NCBI GenBank assembly: GCA_013398055.1
Contig: VZRS01001507.1
Span: 27,420-91,419, forward strand
DNA length: 64,000 nucleotides
Reading direction: 5' to 3'
Source of the DNA: Ifrita kowaldi
Taxonomy: Eukaryota; Chordata; Aves; Passeriformes; Cinclosomatidae
The translations under genes and the position numbers were made by a program. The notes under the pieces were generated by a model. It was not told where the DNA came from. It searched no databases and saw nothing but the letters and a program-made list of their open reading frames with translations. This document shows, piece after piece, positions 50,853 through 62,945 of the stretch. The first letter of the stretch is position 1, and each line of letters starts with the position of its first letter.

Positions 50853-53800
50853 ATGGTCTTCATCGTCATTATTACCGTCACACAGAATAATTTAGCAGTA
50901 GGATACAGATGTGGTAGGATAGGTTCTGTAAGAGGCTCGGTCATCTATACCAGTTTGTGGACTGGCAATTGTAGATATAAAATCCCAAGTGTTGGCACCA
51001 CTAATGCTCTGCAAAGAATAATGAAAGAATAGAAAAAGTGGTAGTAGAACTGATACTTGTTAAACTAGTGGCAGTCAAATTTATATAGCAAGTGCATGTA
51101 GTAGTTAAGTTTCTAGAATTTGGTAGTATTTATAGTAATTATTTGGGTGTTAGTATATTCTAATGAAGAAAAGATTTTTGAAAAAATCATCCCATAAGTG
51201 TAAGTAGTCAGAAAATTTTTTTAGGAGTTCCTTCCCCACTCCATTTTCATTGTCTCCATGCCAAAAGATCACTGGATGGATGAGTGCACAAAAGGTCACA
51301 CCAAATGTCTACTCAAACCAGTGCACTGTCTCCAACCCATTGCCCCAAATGCATGCTAGGGATGAAATAGAAGTAGTGAAGCACACATGCTATTGTCTCC
51401 TTTAGAAAGGACTGTGACTAGTCGTGTATCTCTCAATGAATAACTACCTCTTTCTGTCTCTGTGAACTTAACTCTTTGTAGTTCTCTTTGATGGTAACTA
51501 GTTCTAACAGAGGGAGAAACTGTAGTCTTCACTTGACTTAAACATACTGATTATAGTTTTGTAAATCTGTAGTCTTAGACCCCACAGAGGTCCTTTTTTC
51601 AGAACTAAGCCTCAGCTTTTTTGCAAGTTTTACTAACCGAAACACTGTTTATGTTATGTTTTATCAATATTATTGCCTAGAAAAAGAAGTCTTTCCAGGC
51701 TACTTTATCTATGTTTTTTAAAATTAAGAAAACAGGACTGCATTCTATAATCAGTGTGTAGGTGAACCACAATTTACACAGCTGCATAATGATAGTGTAG
51801 CTGCACTCTGTGGCTTTTCTTATGAATTTGTTGGATTGGCTTCTTTCACCTAGCAATACAGCTGTGCTATAAACAAGATTAATGAGCCAGCTTATGTTAT
51901 AAATGCCACTTATAACTTTTACCCAGGGCTTGTTAGTTCATTTAACTACAGCTCAATTAAATGATAGGAGGTGCTCAGTTGCAAAGATGTGGGAACTTAA
52001 GCAGTCATGGATGTTCCTAAATCATAGTACTGCGGCCTTACGCAGCATCTGGCCAACATAAAATGCCACAAAGAGAAGTTAAGCCTTAACTAACTTTTGA
52101 ATGAGGCTTAAATAATAAATATTTTTCCGTCTAATGAAGAGGGAAAAAAAGAATAATATTTTAGCCATCTGTGAAAACTGCAAATTCACCTATTTTCATG
52201 AATTCATAAAAATGATTAATTTTATCAGAGAACTAGCCTTGATTCCCCCCCGTTCTCTGGGCTATGCTTCTAGAAATATTTTGTGAAACTGCTAGATCTT
52301 TCTAAAAGTTGGATTTCTATAATAGATTACAAAGTTAAAATTACCTTTAGAATCATTTTCTGAAGGCTGATGGACTTGCATAGAACCCTCCACAACAAAA
52401 GAGTGGCTTAGATGAGATGATCGAAAAGCATTTAAGCTGATGTTTTAATTTCTATATGCTGCATTCACAGTTGCTTTCCAGTGCAAATAAATACCCATTT
52501 TCACTGAGAAAAGATACCAGAAATGTATGAAAATCCTCTAAACTCTTCGAATTTGGGATTTAAAGTCGGCTCTTAGCAGTCAAGAATGAAAGACAGCAGG
52601 ATTCTTCCTAAGTGAAGCATCTCTGAGAGTATTTCAGTGTCAGGACAGGACCACACAAATCTAGCACTCCAGTAACAATATTATTAGTGTTGTTCTTAAC
52701 AAGAATTAATTAATAAGAATTAGTTTTAATTTAGTATTCAAATTATACAAAAGCTCAAGCTGTGCTAAGCACTGCAGAAGCACATAAGAAAGTTCTAATC
52801 TTACATATTTGTTGCTGAATGACATAGAAAATGTGAAAATCAATTTTACAATTGAAAAAAACCAAACAAAAAAAAGCACTGATAAAGTAATTCTTGCTCA
52901 GATTGTACCAGTAAGTACTCAGAAGCAGATTAGTATTCTTTAGTGCTCCAGGAACTATAGTTAGAAAATACTCATCTGGGCACCTGTTCAGACAGACTTT
53001 TCATTCTTAAACAGTTCTTACTCAAGGAACAATCACCACACATACAAAGAAAACAACTGACATATTAGCACACTTATGAAGTCTTTTTTTTCTAAAAATT
53101 GCCCTTTGGGTTTATGGTTGAATATATTTGCACTTAACCCCCAAAATAATTTGGCTATGCGATCTGAAATTACTATTTAGTTGTCTTTAGATCCTACAAG
53201 GCCTGGACGACTTTGAAATCTATGGATTTTTTTTTTTTTCAAAAATTAAAATGAATAAGAAAGAGATACCAGACTTCAGTTCTGCAATGCATAGCAGGAA
53301 CTGCTCTTAACTTCCTTGACATAGCTCTCCATTTTCCCCTTGAACCTTCACTTACAAATATTAATGTCTATTTTAAGGGGGAAATTCCTTGACAGTGCCT
53401 TGGCAGAGTAACAAACGAATGTCTGAAATCTCCATCCTGAATTTTTATTCATCTGAGGAATCCTTATTAATCACCACTGAAAACTGAAATTATTTGAATA
53501 GGGACGTAGGGACTGCCATGTTAGTGTTGAGTTGTTTTGCACTGAAAAACATTAGAGTTGAAAAAGGAATTCTAAAATTCTTATCCTTATGGTATATGGC
53601 ACTTGGGAAAATGTGACTTTTACGTTACTAATTATGTTTGTGCATGCACAAAAACAGATTGTGGAAGAGTGAACCTTGAAAAAAGACAAAGAGGAAGAAT
53701 ATGCAGCAACTGTTGCACAAAAAGCCCCATCGGATTGCTCTTCTACGCAATTTTTTCAAGCATGTATGAGAATACAAACACTGCTTGTGGCCCTTGATGG

Positions 53801-54369
53801 AGTATATGTAGTGAGTGCTAACTCAGGCCTCATTCAGGCATTAAGGATTATATGGCTGTTAAAGTGGGGTGGCTGAAGAGATGTTAGCTAAATAATGCCT
53901 GAAATATATGCCTGAGAGCAGTTATTCATTTAAAGTTTTGGCTTTCCTGATTTTTTTTCTGACCAACTTTAAACCTTTCCTCTCAGTTGGGTACTTAGTA
54001 CACAATAAAGATATTTATAGGACAATGTGGTTTTCTGTAAATGATACTAAACCCAAGAAGATTTGTAGCAGAAAAACAAAACAAACGTATCTGTAACTGT
54101 TTATATTTGATTGTTTTCCACTACCAATTATTCTCTAGACACAACGAGCAATATTGAACCACTGCCAATTTTTTTTAGAATAAATACCAGGTATTTAACC
54201 TTTGGAAGTAATTATGTAGTGTCTCTTTGCTAAACTGAGGAAAAACATTATATACTTTCGTGTGGAATGTGCTGCCCCAGTAGAGATGTCACTAGAGACA
54301 CAGAGAGTATAATCATACAATCAGAGAGTAAAATCTTGACAAAGCAGGATTCTGAAATAACACTCACAT
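50853..54369. other. AT-rich intergenic DNA, nothing recognised
   Basis: No gene or well-defined repeat. The slightly GC-richer piece at 51230-51400 has no assignable family. A T-run lies near 53228-53240. Confidence 0.55.
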
Positions 54370-54590
54370 AATTTTTGTGACCCTCGTCTGGACCCAGTCT
54401 AATTGGCCCACGTTTCTCTTGTTCTGGAGACCCCAGAGCTGTATGCAGCACCGTAAGTTGTGTCTTCCAAGTGCAGAGAAGAGGAACGGGATGATCAACT
54501 TAGTGTCTCTCCTCTGGACTCATTTCAACAGGTCCCCCATCTTGCTCTGTGGTCTCACAAGACCGAAGTAGAGGGGAGAGAGTAACTTCA
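54370..54590 (-). mobile_element. CR1 LINE fragment, rearranged
   Basis: Contains CR1 ORF2 C-terminal-region blocks in minus orientation: 'ggagaccccagagctgtatg', 'cagcaccgtaagttgtgtct' and 'ctcctctggactcatttcaa' followed by 'caggtcccccatctt'. The order is disturbed relative to intact CR1, with a second Leu/Trp-rich 'tctggactc' block after the first, so the fragment has an internal rearrangement. Confidence 0.75.
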
Positions 54591-55558
54591 AATCCATTTC
54601 AGTAAGAGTCCTTGTTCTGAAAACTCCCAAGGAGCACTAGAAAGATCAGGTTCACACAAAACACAGCTCTGCATTTTAGCTCAAAGTGCCTCAAATACTC
54701 AAAGTTTGGTGTATAGGGTTCTTGGAGAGACTGACAATGAGGATACAAGTTACTTGAGGCAGAGAAGTCAATTGCATAGATCAATGCTATTCTAGAGTAC
54801 ACTGGAGTATAATACTGTAAAGAAGGAGAGGAGGCAAGACCACAAAGATTTGTAATTTAAAAAAAAAAATGTGTATCTCTTCAGAACTCATCTCTCCCTC
54901 CTCATCTGTCCCTATACCAAAATAGTTTCTTGGCACCAGGTGTTGAAAAGATAGGATATCCAGAAGTCCTGAATAAAGACTTCAAGTTCCTGAAAGGAAT
55001 CAGTTTTCAGAGACATTACTTATTGACTAACTTTAGCTGACACAGACGTTTAATAGTCTCTAAGATTTTTTTGTTCAGGGTGTAGTTCTGTTCTGAGATG
55101 TGCAATTTTTCTAGTATCTGAATGATTCAGGGTTACGGATTCTGTCAGAGAATCAGAAAATATTTTCCAGTGCCCAGACTTTAACAATAGGCTTTGTTAT
55201 ATCTAAAAGAACAGTTTCCGTATTTTCTTCTTGGTTCAGCTTTATTTCTATTTTAACCATATCCATGAGTTTGTTGAAATGATTGTGATTAATTCACATA
55301 ATTAAATAGCGTGTTGAATAGAGCGTGTCCTAATTGATGCATATGCTTAAATGTTCTTTATTAACTCAAAAAATATGTAATCCTGAAGTGCCATATTGAA
55401 AGAAAAATTTACAGAGAGATTTTTCTCTTAACATACAGAATAAAAAAAAAATCTCAAGAAGTTAGGAAAAATAGTGAAATTAAACACCTTTGCCTCAGAG
55501 AATTTGATTCTGATTAATAATTTTCTGAAAAACAGCCTTTATTCTGCAGTTAAGGAAC
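54591..55558. other. AT-rich intergenic DNA, nothing recognised
   Basis: No recognisable repeat or coding frame. Confidence 0.55.
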
Positions 55559-56149
55559 TGTCAGGGTTTAACCCCAGCCAGCAGCCCAGCCCCATGTAGC
55601 TGCTCACTCACTCCCGCACCAGCAGGATCAGGGAGAAAATTGCAAGGGTAAAAGCTGCAAAGCCCGTGGGTTGAGTTACAGAGAGTTTAATAGGGAAAGA
55701 AAAAGCTGCACACACAAACAAAGCAAAACAAGGAATGAATTCACAGCTTTCCATTGTTGGGCAGTTGTTCAGCCATCCCCAGCAGAGCAGGGCCACACCA
55801 CATTAATGACTTGGTAAGATAACCATCACTCCAGATGTCACCCCCTTCCTCCTTCTTCCCCCCCCACTTCATACACGGAGCCTGATGTCACACGGTCTGG
55901 AATATCCCTGTGGTCAGTTGGGGTCACCTGTCCCAGACGTGTCTTCCCCCAGCCAACTGCACACTCCCAGCCTCCTCACCAGTGTGGCTATACAAAAACC
56001 AGGAAAGGCCTTGGCTCTGTGCAATCCCTGCTCAGCAATAACAAAAACATCTCTGAATTATCAACCCTGGGCTCAGCACAAATCCAAAACACATCCCCAT
56101 ACCAGCCACTGTGAAGAAAGTTAACTCTACCCCAGCCAAAACCAGCACA
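55559..56149 (-). mobile_element. Solo ERV LTR (second avian LTR family)
   Basis: 591 bp with TG/CA ends (tgtcagggtttaacc at the left, aaaccagcaca at the right). Read on the minus strand it starts TGTGCTGGTTTTGGCTGGGG and near its 3' end has CTATTAAACTCTC followed by CAACCCACGGGC, the poly(A) and U5 arrangement of a common avian LTR family. It is not related to the ERVL-type LTR at 12114. The flanks (ggaac and ttaac) agree at only 3 of 5 bases, so a target duplication is not proven. No internal retroviral sequence is present. Confidence 0.85.
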
Positions 56150-56548
56150 TTAACCTACAGCACTTAATAGTGTTTTAGTAAATACCGTATTAGTTCCACC
56201 AAAATAAACTTTATAATTTATCACTATTACTGAAGTAAAAAAATTTTAAAATAGCAATATCTATTTATAGATATATGTTGCTTTTTCTATTCTTATTTAT
56301 ATGTATTAACAAAACATGAAAGATGAGAAGCATTGGCACAACAGTATACAATGATAGGAAAATAGTTTGTATTTATATGTGCATATCGGCTTCTTTAAGT
56401 AAATAGATTGTAGTGGCTCCTAATTTTTTAGTGATTGCTGAATGCTGTAACATCAGTGTTTGCAGTATTTTATTATATACAGAACACTGGTGGACAAAAT
56501 AGGTATTTATTTATAGGCTGAAGAAAAAAATATACTTCAAAACGTAAT
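56150..56548. other. AT-rich spacer, nothing recognised
   Basis: No gene or repeat recognised between the LTR and the CR1 tail. Confidence 0.6.
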
Positions 56549-57790
56549 CATAGGATCATAGAATGGTTTGGCTTGAAAAGGACCTTCAAAGATCATCCAG
56601 TCCAACCCACCTGCCATAGGCAGAGACATCTGTCACTAGACCAGGTTGCTCAAAGCCCCATCCAGCATGACTTTGATCACTGTCAGTGATGGCTCCTGTC
56701 CCAGTATCTCACCACTACCACAATAAAGAATTTCTTCTTCATATTTAATCTAGATTGACCCTATTTTGGTTTAGAATCTTTGCTTCTTGTCCTGACACTA
56801 TATGCTTTGATAAAAAGTCTGCATCTATTTATTTCTCTGTCTCTCTATGTATCTATTTATGTTTTGGAAGTCTGTCATAAGGTCTCACCACAGCCTTCTC
56901 TTCTCCAAGTGAATAAGTTCATCTCTTCAGCCTTTTTTCATAGGCAAAATACTCTACCTCTTTGATCCTTTTTGTGACTGTCCTCTGGACTCAGTTGAAT
57001 TGGCCCAGGATTTTTCTTGAATCACCTCCCTTAAGCTGATGGTCTNTGGCTTGAAAAGGACCTTCAAAGATCATCCAGTCCAACCCACCTGCCATAGGCA
57101 GAGACATCTGTCACTAGACCAGGTTGCTCAAAGCCCCATCCAGCATGACTTTGATCACTGTCAGTGATGGCTCCTGTCCCAGTATCTCACCACTACCACA
57201 ATAAAGAATTTCTTCTTCATATTTAATCTAGATTGACCCTATTTTGGTTTAGAATCTTTGCTTCTTGTCCTGACACTATATGCTTTGATAAAAAGTCTGC
57301 ATCTATTTATTTCTCTGTCTCTCTATGTATCTATTTATGTTTTGGAAGTCTGTCATAAGGTCTCACCACAGCCTTCTCTTCTCCAAGTGAATAAGTTCAT
57401 CTCTTCAGCCTTTTTTCATAGGCAAAATACTCTACCTCTTTGATCCTTTTTGTGACTGTCCTCTGGACTCAGTTGAATTGGCCCAGGATTTTTCTTGAAT
57501 CACCTCCCTTAAGCTGATGGTCTCGCCCAGAATGTAGTTGGATTTCTGATATGCAAGTACACATTGCTGGATCATAATGAAGGTTTCCTCCACCAATACC
57601 CCCAGTTCCTTATCTGTAGGGCTTATCTCAATCAATTCATCTACCAGTCTATATTCATACCAGGTATGGCACCCAAACCAGGTGCAGGACCTTGCTCTTA
57701 GCCTGGCTGAACTTCAGAAACTTCACATGGGCCCAAAGCCTTTCAAGGTTGCTTTGTAGGACATCTTGTCCCTCTAGCACACTTTTTTCC
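56549..57790 (-). mobile_element. CR1 LINE 3' end with internal 477-bp repeat
   Basis: Minus-strand CR1. It begins with two tail 8-mers (aatcataggatcatagaatg), then 'gaccttcaaagatcatccag' and 'ccaggttgctcaaagcccca'. It ends near 57790 in the RT C-terminal region (tgcaggaccttgctcttagc, about 57680). The protein blocks SPTDKELGVLVEETFIMIQQC and LREVIQ lie on the minus strand at 57432-57635. The stretch 56569-57045 is repeated at 57047-57523. If that is an assembly error, the true element is about 760 bp. Confidence 0.92.
56569..57523. repeat. Exact 477-bp direct repeat joined by a single N
   Basis: Copy 1 is 56569-57045 and copy 2 is 57047-57523, offset 478, with one N at 57046. No difference was seen between the copies. 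This pattern is typical of an assembler duplicating overlapping contig ends. Confidence 0.95.
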
Positions 57791-58432
57791 TTGGATTTTG
57801 TCTTTAAAACCTTCTGCAGGGGCCATTTTGGTAGGGCAGAAATGCAGGCTAACGCATGAATATTAGTTAAGAACGTTTTTCCCTTTACATAAAAACTCAA
57901 CACACAAAACATCTGAGCCAGTCAAACAATGCATGGACATAAAAATTACTCAATCATCCTTTTTCCTTCTTTTCCCATTACATGACAAATCCACCAGTCA
58001 CTGATTTATAAGTATGATAGGAATATGCAAATATACATGACTAAGTTCATTGAAACATGGGAAAATTTATAGCAAAATAACTAAGAAAAGAAAAACATTT
58101 TCCCCATGACAGATGTAAAGTATCTGACCTTCCATAGAACTTCTAGTTGGCAAAAATATTCAGTGGTGTTTTCAACAAAACTAAGGGATTTTACCAACAT
58201 TAATTATTGTAGAATATTTTGTCCAAACTTCAACATTCCTGGAAATTGTAACTATTAGTTTTACTCCAAGGGAGATCACGTCCTTTATTGTTGTATGTCA
58301 CTGAATGATAGAAAACCTCTTCCTAACTACGTCTTCTCTTTAATTTATAACAAAAGTTTAAATTATTAACCGACAACAATTTTGTTTTCTCTTTGTTAAA
58401 AATAATCATCTGTGTATGCATTTTGGTGGTGA
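57791..58432. other. AT-rich intergenic DNA, nothing recognised
   Basis: No gene or repeat recognised before the LTR at 58433. Confidence 0.55.
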
Positions 58433-59054
58433 TGTTCACGGAAAGTATCACTGCGGCTGGGGCTGTCTGCCTCTGGGCTCCGTCTACCCACTAGGTCAGC
58501 CCAGCGACCTGCCTGCAGACACACGAATACAGAAAGGTGCGTTGGGCTAAGGCCACCGATGGTCGGGTGTCACTGTCCTGTGTGCACGCTGTAACACGCG
58601 GAGGGCACACTCCCCACAGGCACGACCCCGCAAACCTGAAGGCGAAGGAAAGCAGAGGAGTGATAGCTCTTCCAAAGACCAGGAGGTTTATTAGGTGATT
58701 CGAGGGAAGGAGATAGCCCAGGGTCAGGGCATTGCACTCACGGTTTTAAGGAAAGGAAAAGGGGGAGGAGTTCTCAACAGGAGCCAATAGGAATGGGACA
58801 AAGGGGAGGGAACTGGGGTATGAACATCCAATTGTGGCACAACAAGGGCGTGAACATTCAACTCTAGCCAATAGGCAACCGAATATCGAGGAACTTTCTA
58901 GAATAAAGGGAAGGTACAAGCTTTGGGGGCAAGGCTTCAGACCTGGGATCTGCCCATGGATCCTCCCTCCGACTCCGACTCATCTGCCCAGTGGAGGACC
59001 ATGGACGGATTGATTGGGGGCGGTCTCCTTGTGGACCAGAGCGATGCTCCAACA
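58433..59054 (-). mobile_element. Solo ERV LTR, GC-rich
   Basis: 622 bp with TG/CA ends (tgttcacggaaag at the left, gatgctccaaca at the right), far richer in GC and CpG than its flanks. On the minus strand it starts TGTTGGAGCATCGC. It holds several ATTGG/CCAAT boxes (near 58780, 58830 and 58867) and a poly(A) signal AATAAA (ttta tt on the plus strand, about 58687-58692). Retained CpGs suggest it is younger than other copies here. No polypurine tract, primer site or clear target duplication is seen at the flanks. Confidence 0.8.
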
Positions 59055-59264
59055 GGAAAGGGCAGATTTTTATCAATACATATTCTCTTGAGGTAAACTG
59101 CTTTGTCTCTGAGTTACTGTGCTAGTTACTTTCTGAAAAGAAAGTGTGCTGCCCAACTCTCAGCTGATGCTATTAATAAATTCCACAAATTTTGCAGTAG
59201 ATTAATATAGCATTGATTTTTAACAGGACCCATCAGGTATTGGTCTGCTATTGAAGGATTGAAC

Positions 59265-59712
59265 CTTGTGGAAAGGGACCCACATTGCAGCAGTTTGTGA
59301 AGAACTGTACCCCATGGGATGGACTCACAGTGGAGCAGGCGAAGGGACTCCTCTCCCTGAGCAGCAGCAGGAACAACATGTGATGGACTGACCACAACCT
59401 CCATCCCCATCTCCCTGCACCCCTGTGTGGGAGGAGGTAAAGTCTGGGAAGGAAGGAGGGATGGCAGGAAGGTGTTTTTAAGTTTTGCTTTACTTCTCAT
59501 TATCCTGCTCTGATTCTGACTGCTAATAAATTCAATTAATATCCCCAAGTCGTGTCTGTTTTACCTGTGATGGTAGTAGGCGAGTAGTCTCTCCTTGTAC
59601 TTATCTCAGCATATGAGCCTTTTAATACATTTACTTTTCCCTGTCCAGCTGAGAAGGGTAGTGATAGAGATTTGGTGGGTGCCTGGCATGCGGACAGGGT
59701 CAAGCCACTACA
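59265..59712 (+). mobile_element. ERVL-type LTR, 5'-truncated
   Basis: Same family as 12114 and 40822. It keeps the last U3 unit (gcagcagtttgtgaagaact) and 'tgtgatggactgaccacaac'. It then has the R segment 'ctcattatcctgctctgatt' with AATAAA at 59525-59530, and U5 to its CA end at 59712 (gtcaagccactaca). The U3 start is missing, and sequence before about 59260 is unrelated. Confidence 0.88.
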
Positions 59713-60626
59713 GGAACCTTTGAATTCAACATATTTTACGAAGAGTAAAAAGGAATACATACGCATCCAAACATATGAAGCATAATCATCTATGCTTTAA
59801 AGGAAATAAAAGTAGCAGTGATTTACTAAAAATAACTGTTTTATTCAATTATTCTTTTTGCTAAGGCTTCAATTCTCTGTGTGGGCAAAATAGCTGTACT
59901 ATTCCCTCTGCATACAAAATGAGGACAACATGTTCTCCAAGTTATGGAGTTGTCATATATTAAGTACTTACTATTGCTAACTGGAACATTGTTAAGTACT
60001 TATTATTATGTACATGTTATCATTTATTATTGTTAACTAGAGGGCACCATCCATATTTTCTTTCAGTGATTAAGAAGAAACTCATTAATTTAATTCTATT
60101 GTGTCTCAGGTACGCTGACATCTATGTATTATCTGTAATTTCTACATTTTGCTTATATTCATTCTTTTACTGCTTGTTCTGATTCCCTACATAAATAATC
60201 CCTATCTTAATAAGTTCCTTTCTAATCAGAAGCTTCCGTTACTCCAATTTTCCCCTTCCAGACATATCTTTTTTGTTGTGCTTAATTTTTTTTTTTTACT
60301 ATGAGGTGACCAGAACAGAATCTGTATTCAAAAAAACCCAACAAACACTTAGAATAGTTGAGCTATACTGTTTCTCAAGGTAAATTCATAGATCTTTGTA
60401 AGATAAGATCATTATGAAACATGAATTTATGTGAACAGAGGGCAAAATATTTCTGAAGCTTTAGCTATCAGCAGTTAATGCACTATTCATGACTATTATA
60501 AGATTGTTCTTCAGCCCTGTTCTCCTGGCATTAGCAGTATAACTCACATTAACATTAATGATGTAAGTATTCTGCTGCAAACCTGTCTCTATTTAGACTA
60601 TTTTCATTTTAGTAAAAGTACATGAT
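59713..60626. other. AT-rich intergenic DNA, nothing recognised
   Basis: No gene or repeat recognised. Short T-run near 60287-60297. Confidence 0.55.
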
Positions 60627-62200
60627 ATCACAAAATCGTAGAATACCTCAAGATGGAAGAGACCCAAAAGGATCATTGAATCCAACTCCTTAATCCTTGC
60701 AAGACTGTCAAAACCTACACCATATGACTGAAAGCATCATCCAGATGGAACTCTGACAAATTTTGTGCTGTATCCACGTCATTGGAGAGCCGGTTCCAGC
60801 CGACCACCTTGTCAGCGAAGAATTCTTTCTAATGTCCAGTCTGAACATCCCCTTCTATCTCCATTCCATTTCCTTGTGTCCTATTACTAGTCACCTGAGA
60901 GAGGAGATCAGCACTTCCTCAGCCATTTGCCCTGTTGAGGAAATTGTAGACTGAGATGCATGACCTTGCACCTGGCTTTGATGAAACTCATGAATTTTCT
61001 GTGGTCGTACTACTGGAGCTTGTCACTCAGCTTCCTGTCATCTGCAAAATTCTTGTGGCTGCACTGGATCCCACTATCTGTGTCCCTGATGCAGTTATTA
61101 AACAGTACTGGTCCCAGCACAGTCCCCTGCTTATCACCAATCTCCATCCAGCACCTTCCAAAGCAGATTCCATGGGGACCTTTCAAAGTAATTCGTTAAG
61201 CAGCCCAAGGTCTGCTCTTTCCATATCCAGGGCCAAAGTTTTGCTGGAGGTTTTTTTCCTAGAGCAAACAATTTGAAACCCAAATATTTCGTGGTCACTG
61301 TGACCAAGACAGCTACCAACCTCCACTTTGCCCTCTCTGTTTGCAAGCAACAAATATGGGAGCAACAGATCTACTTGTTTCCCTTCATACCTGCTCCAAA
61401 AATGTTATCTTTAACATGTTTCAGAAATTTCCTGGAGCTGTTTTTGTCAGCTGTATGATATTCTCAGTTGATGCCTAAGAAGCTGAAATCACTCATAAAG
61501 AGAAGTGCAGGTGGTCTTGACATACTCCTTAATTTCTTGTGGAAAAATTCATCAATCCATCATCCTGGATAGATGATTGACAGCATACTCCCCACAACAA
61601 TATGTGTTTTATTTTCTTTCACCTTCATGTTTACCCAGAGGCTCTTGGGTGTATCACTACCAACTGCAAGTGTCATATAATCCAACCGCTTCCTTACACA
61701 CAGCTCCACCATGCCACCTTGCCAGCCCTGCCCATCCCTCTGGAAGAGCCTGCAACCATCTCTCATGACACACCAGTCATAGGACTCATGTCAGTAAAAT
61801 TCAGGTTTTGCTTATGACAATGGTGTCATAGTTACGGGACTAGGAAAAAATTTCTGGTTCCTCTTGTTTTTTTCAAATGTGTCCCAGTGTCCTCAGCCCA
61901 TCATGAAGCAGACTGAAGGACTTCACACCATCCCTCAAAACACTGATGTGCTGCCCTCAAGATTATCTTAGAGAGCCTGGTTTCAAGCCTTTCCCCTTCA
62001 TATGCAGTTAAAAGTTCTGTTAATGAGCCCTTACTCCTGTGCAAAGTTCCTTTGTCCTTGGCTTATTCTGTCTGTTGTCAGCAGGCCTGATGTCCTGTAG
62101 ATCAACAGTGACCAAAACCCAAAAAAATTTGCTGGTGGCACAAGTCACAGAGACAGGTATTGATTTGCTGTGTCCTTCTGTATGTTCCATTATCATTTCC
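60627..62200 (-). mobile_element. CR1 LINE with both ends but a deleted middle
   Basis: Minus-strand CR1. The 3' tail is at 60627 (cacaaaatcgtagaata), followed by ORF2 C-terminal and RT sequence to about 61140 ('cagttattaaacagtactgg', 'tcccagcacagtcccctg'). From about 61195 the sequence jumps to the endonuclease region (gcagcccaaggtctgctctt), including protein blocks at 61560-61766 (KSLWVNMKVKEN), and ends in ORF1 esterase sequence near 61990-62200. The N-terminal RT and endonuclease C-terminal part, about 1 kb in a full element, is absent. Many stops and shifts show great age. Confidence 0.85.
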
Positions 62201-62945
62201 TGCAACTCTAAGGATAGAGTAGAACACTAATTATGTTTCTGACCTTTTAGTAAACCTTTGTCAGTGACAACAAATTTTTACCAGTTTGGTGTCAAATTAA
62301 TATTTTCAATATCTGCTTTTAATTACTTAACTGAATGCCTCATGTTAAATTAAGCGTAAGTATGTCAATGGGTTTTGATTAACAAGGTTAAGAATTTAAG
62401 GAGAATGCATCTTCTTTTTGTAGGTAGTTTCCCACTGGGATTACACGGAGTTGTGAATGACAGTTTCTCCTCTCTCTCCTTATCTCTGGAGAACAGTGTT
62501 TATCAAGATTGCCTGTGATGCCAAGGAAGACTTGCCAAAATACATTTTCGTTTAAACATAGATTTAAAACCTCCTCCAGAGGAAGCATCTATGTGGATGT
62601 AACAAAACTATTAAAATCTGAAAGCACACCTGTGAGACGCCAATTTAGCCTCAAAAATGGTTGTCAGAGGCATGTGGGGGAGGGTGTGCACACATGCCAC
62701 TTCCAGAAAGCAGTTTGGAGAAGATGGAGGGAAGCCTTGTCTCTGGGGAGACTCTGCCTGGCAACCAGGTCATATCTCATATGGGACAGGCAGTCAGCAG
62801 GGGAACACTGAAGACACAGTACCCTCCAGAGAGGCTCTCCAGTCATATGGTGAAATGGACTGCCATGGTAGGTTGGACTGGGCCAATGATCTCCTGTCAG
62901 CAAACAGACCTTGGGAGGGGCCAAGGGGCATAAAAAGTAACTGTG
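62201..62945. other. Spacer becoming GC-richer; possible plus-strand promoter-like motifs
   Basis: No repeat family assigned. A CCAAT motif (gggccaatgat, about 62883) and a TATA-like gcataaaaag (about 62929-62938) lie about 45 bases apart on the plus strand, a plausible promoter spacing. They could belong to an unrecognised LTR or be chance. Confidence 0.35.

Noticed and set aside
57258..57443. Second identical 61-codon frame, as a gene family with 56780-56965
   Set aside because: Identical because of the 477-bp duplicated stretch; antisense to CR1.
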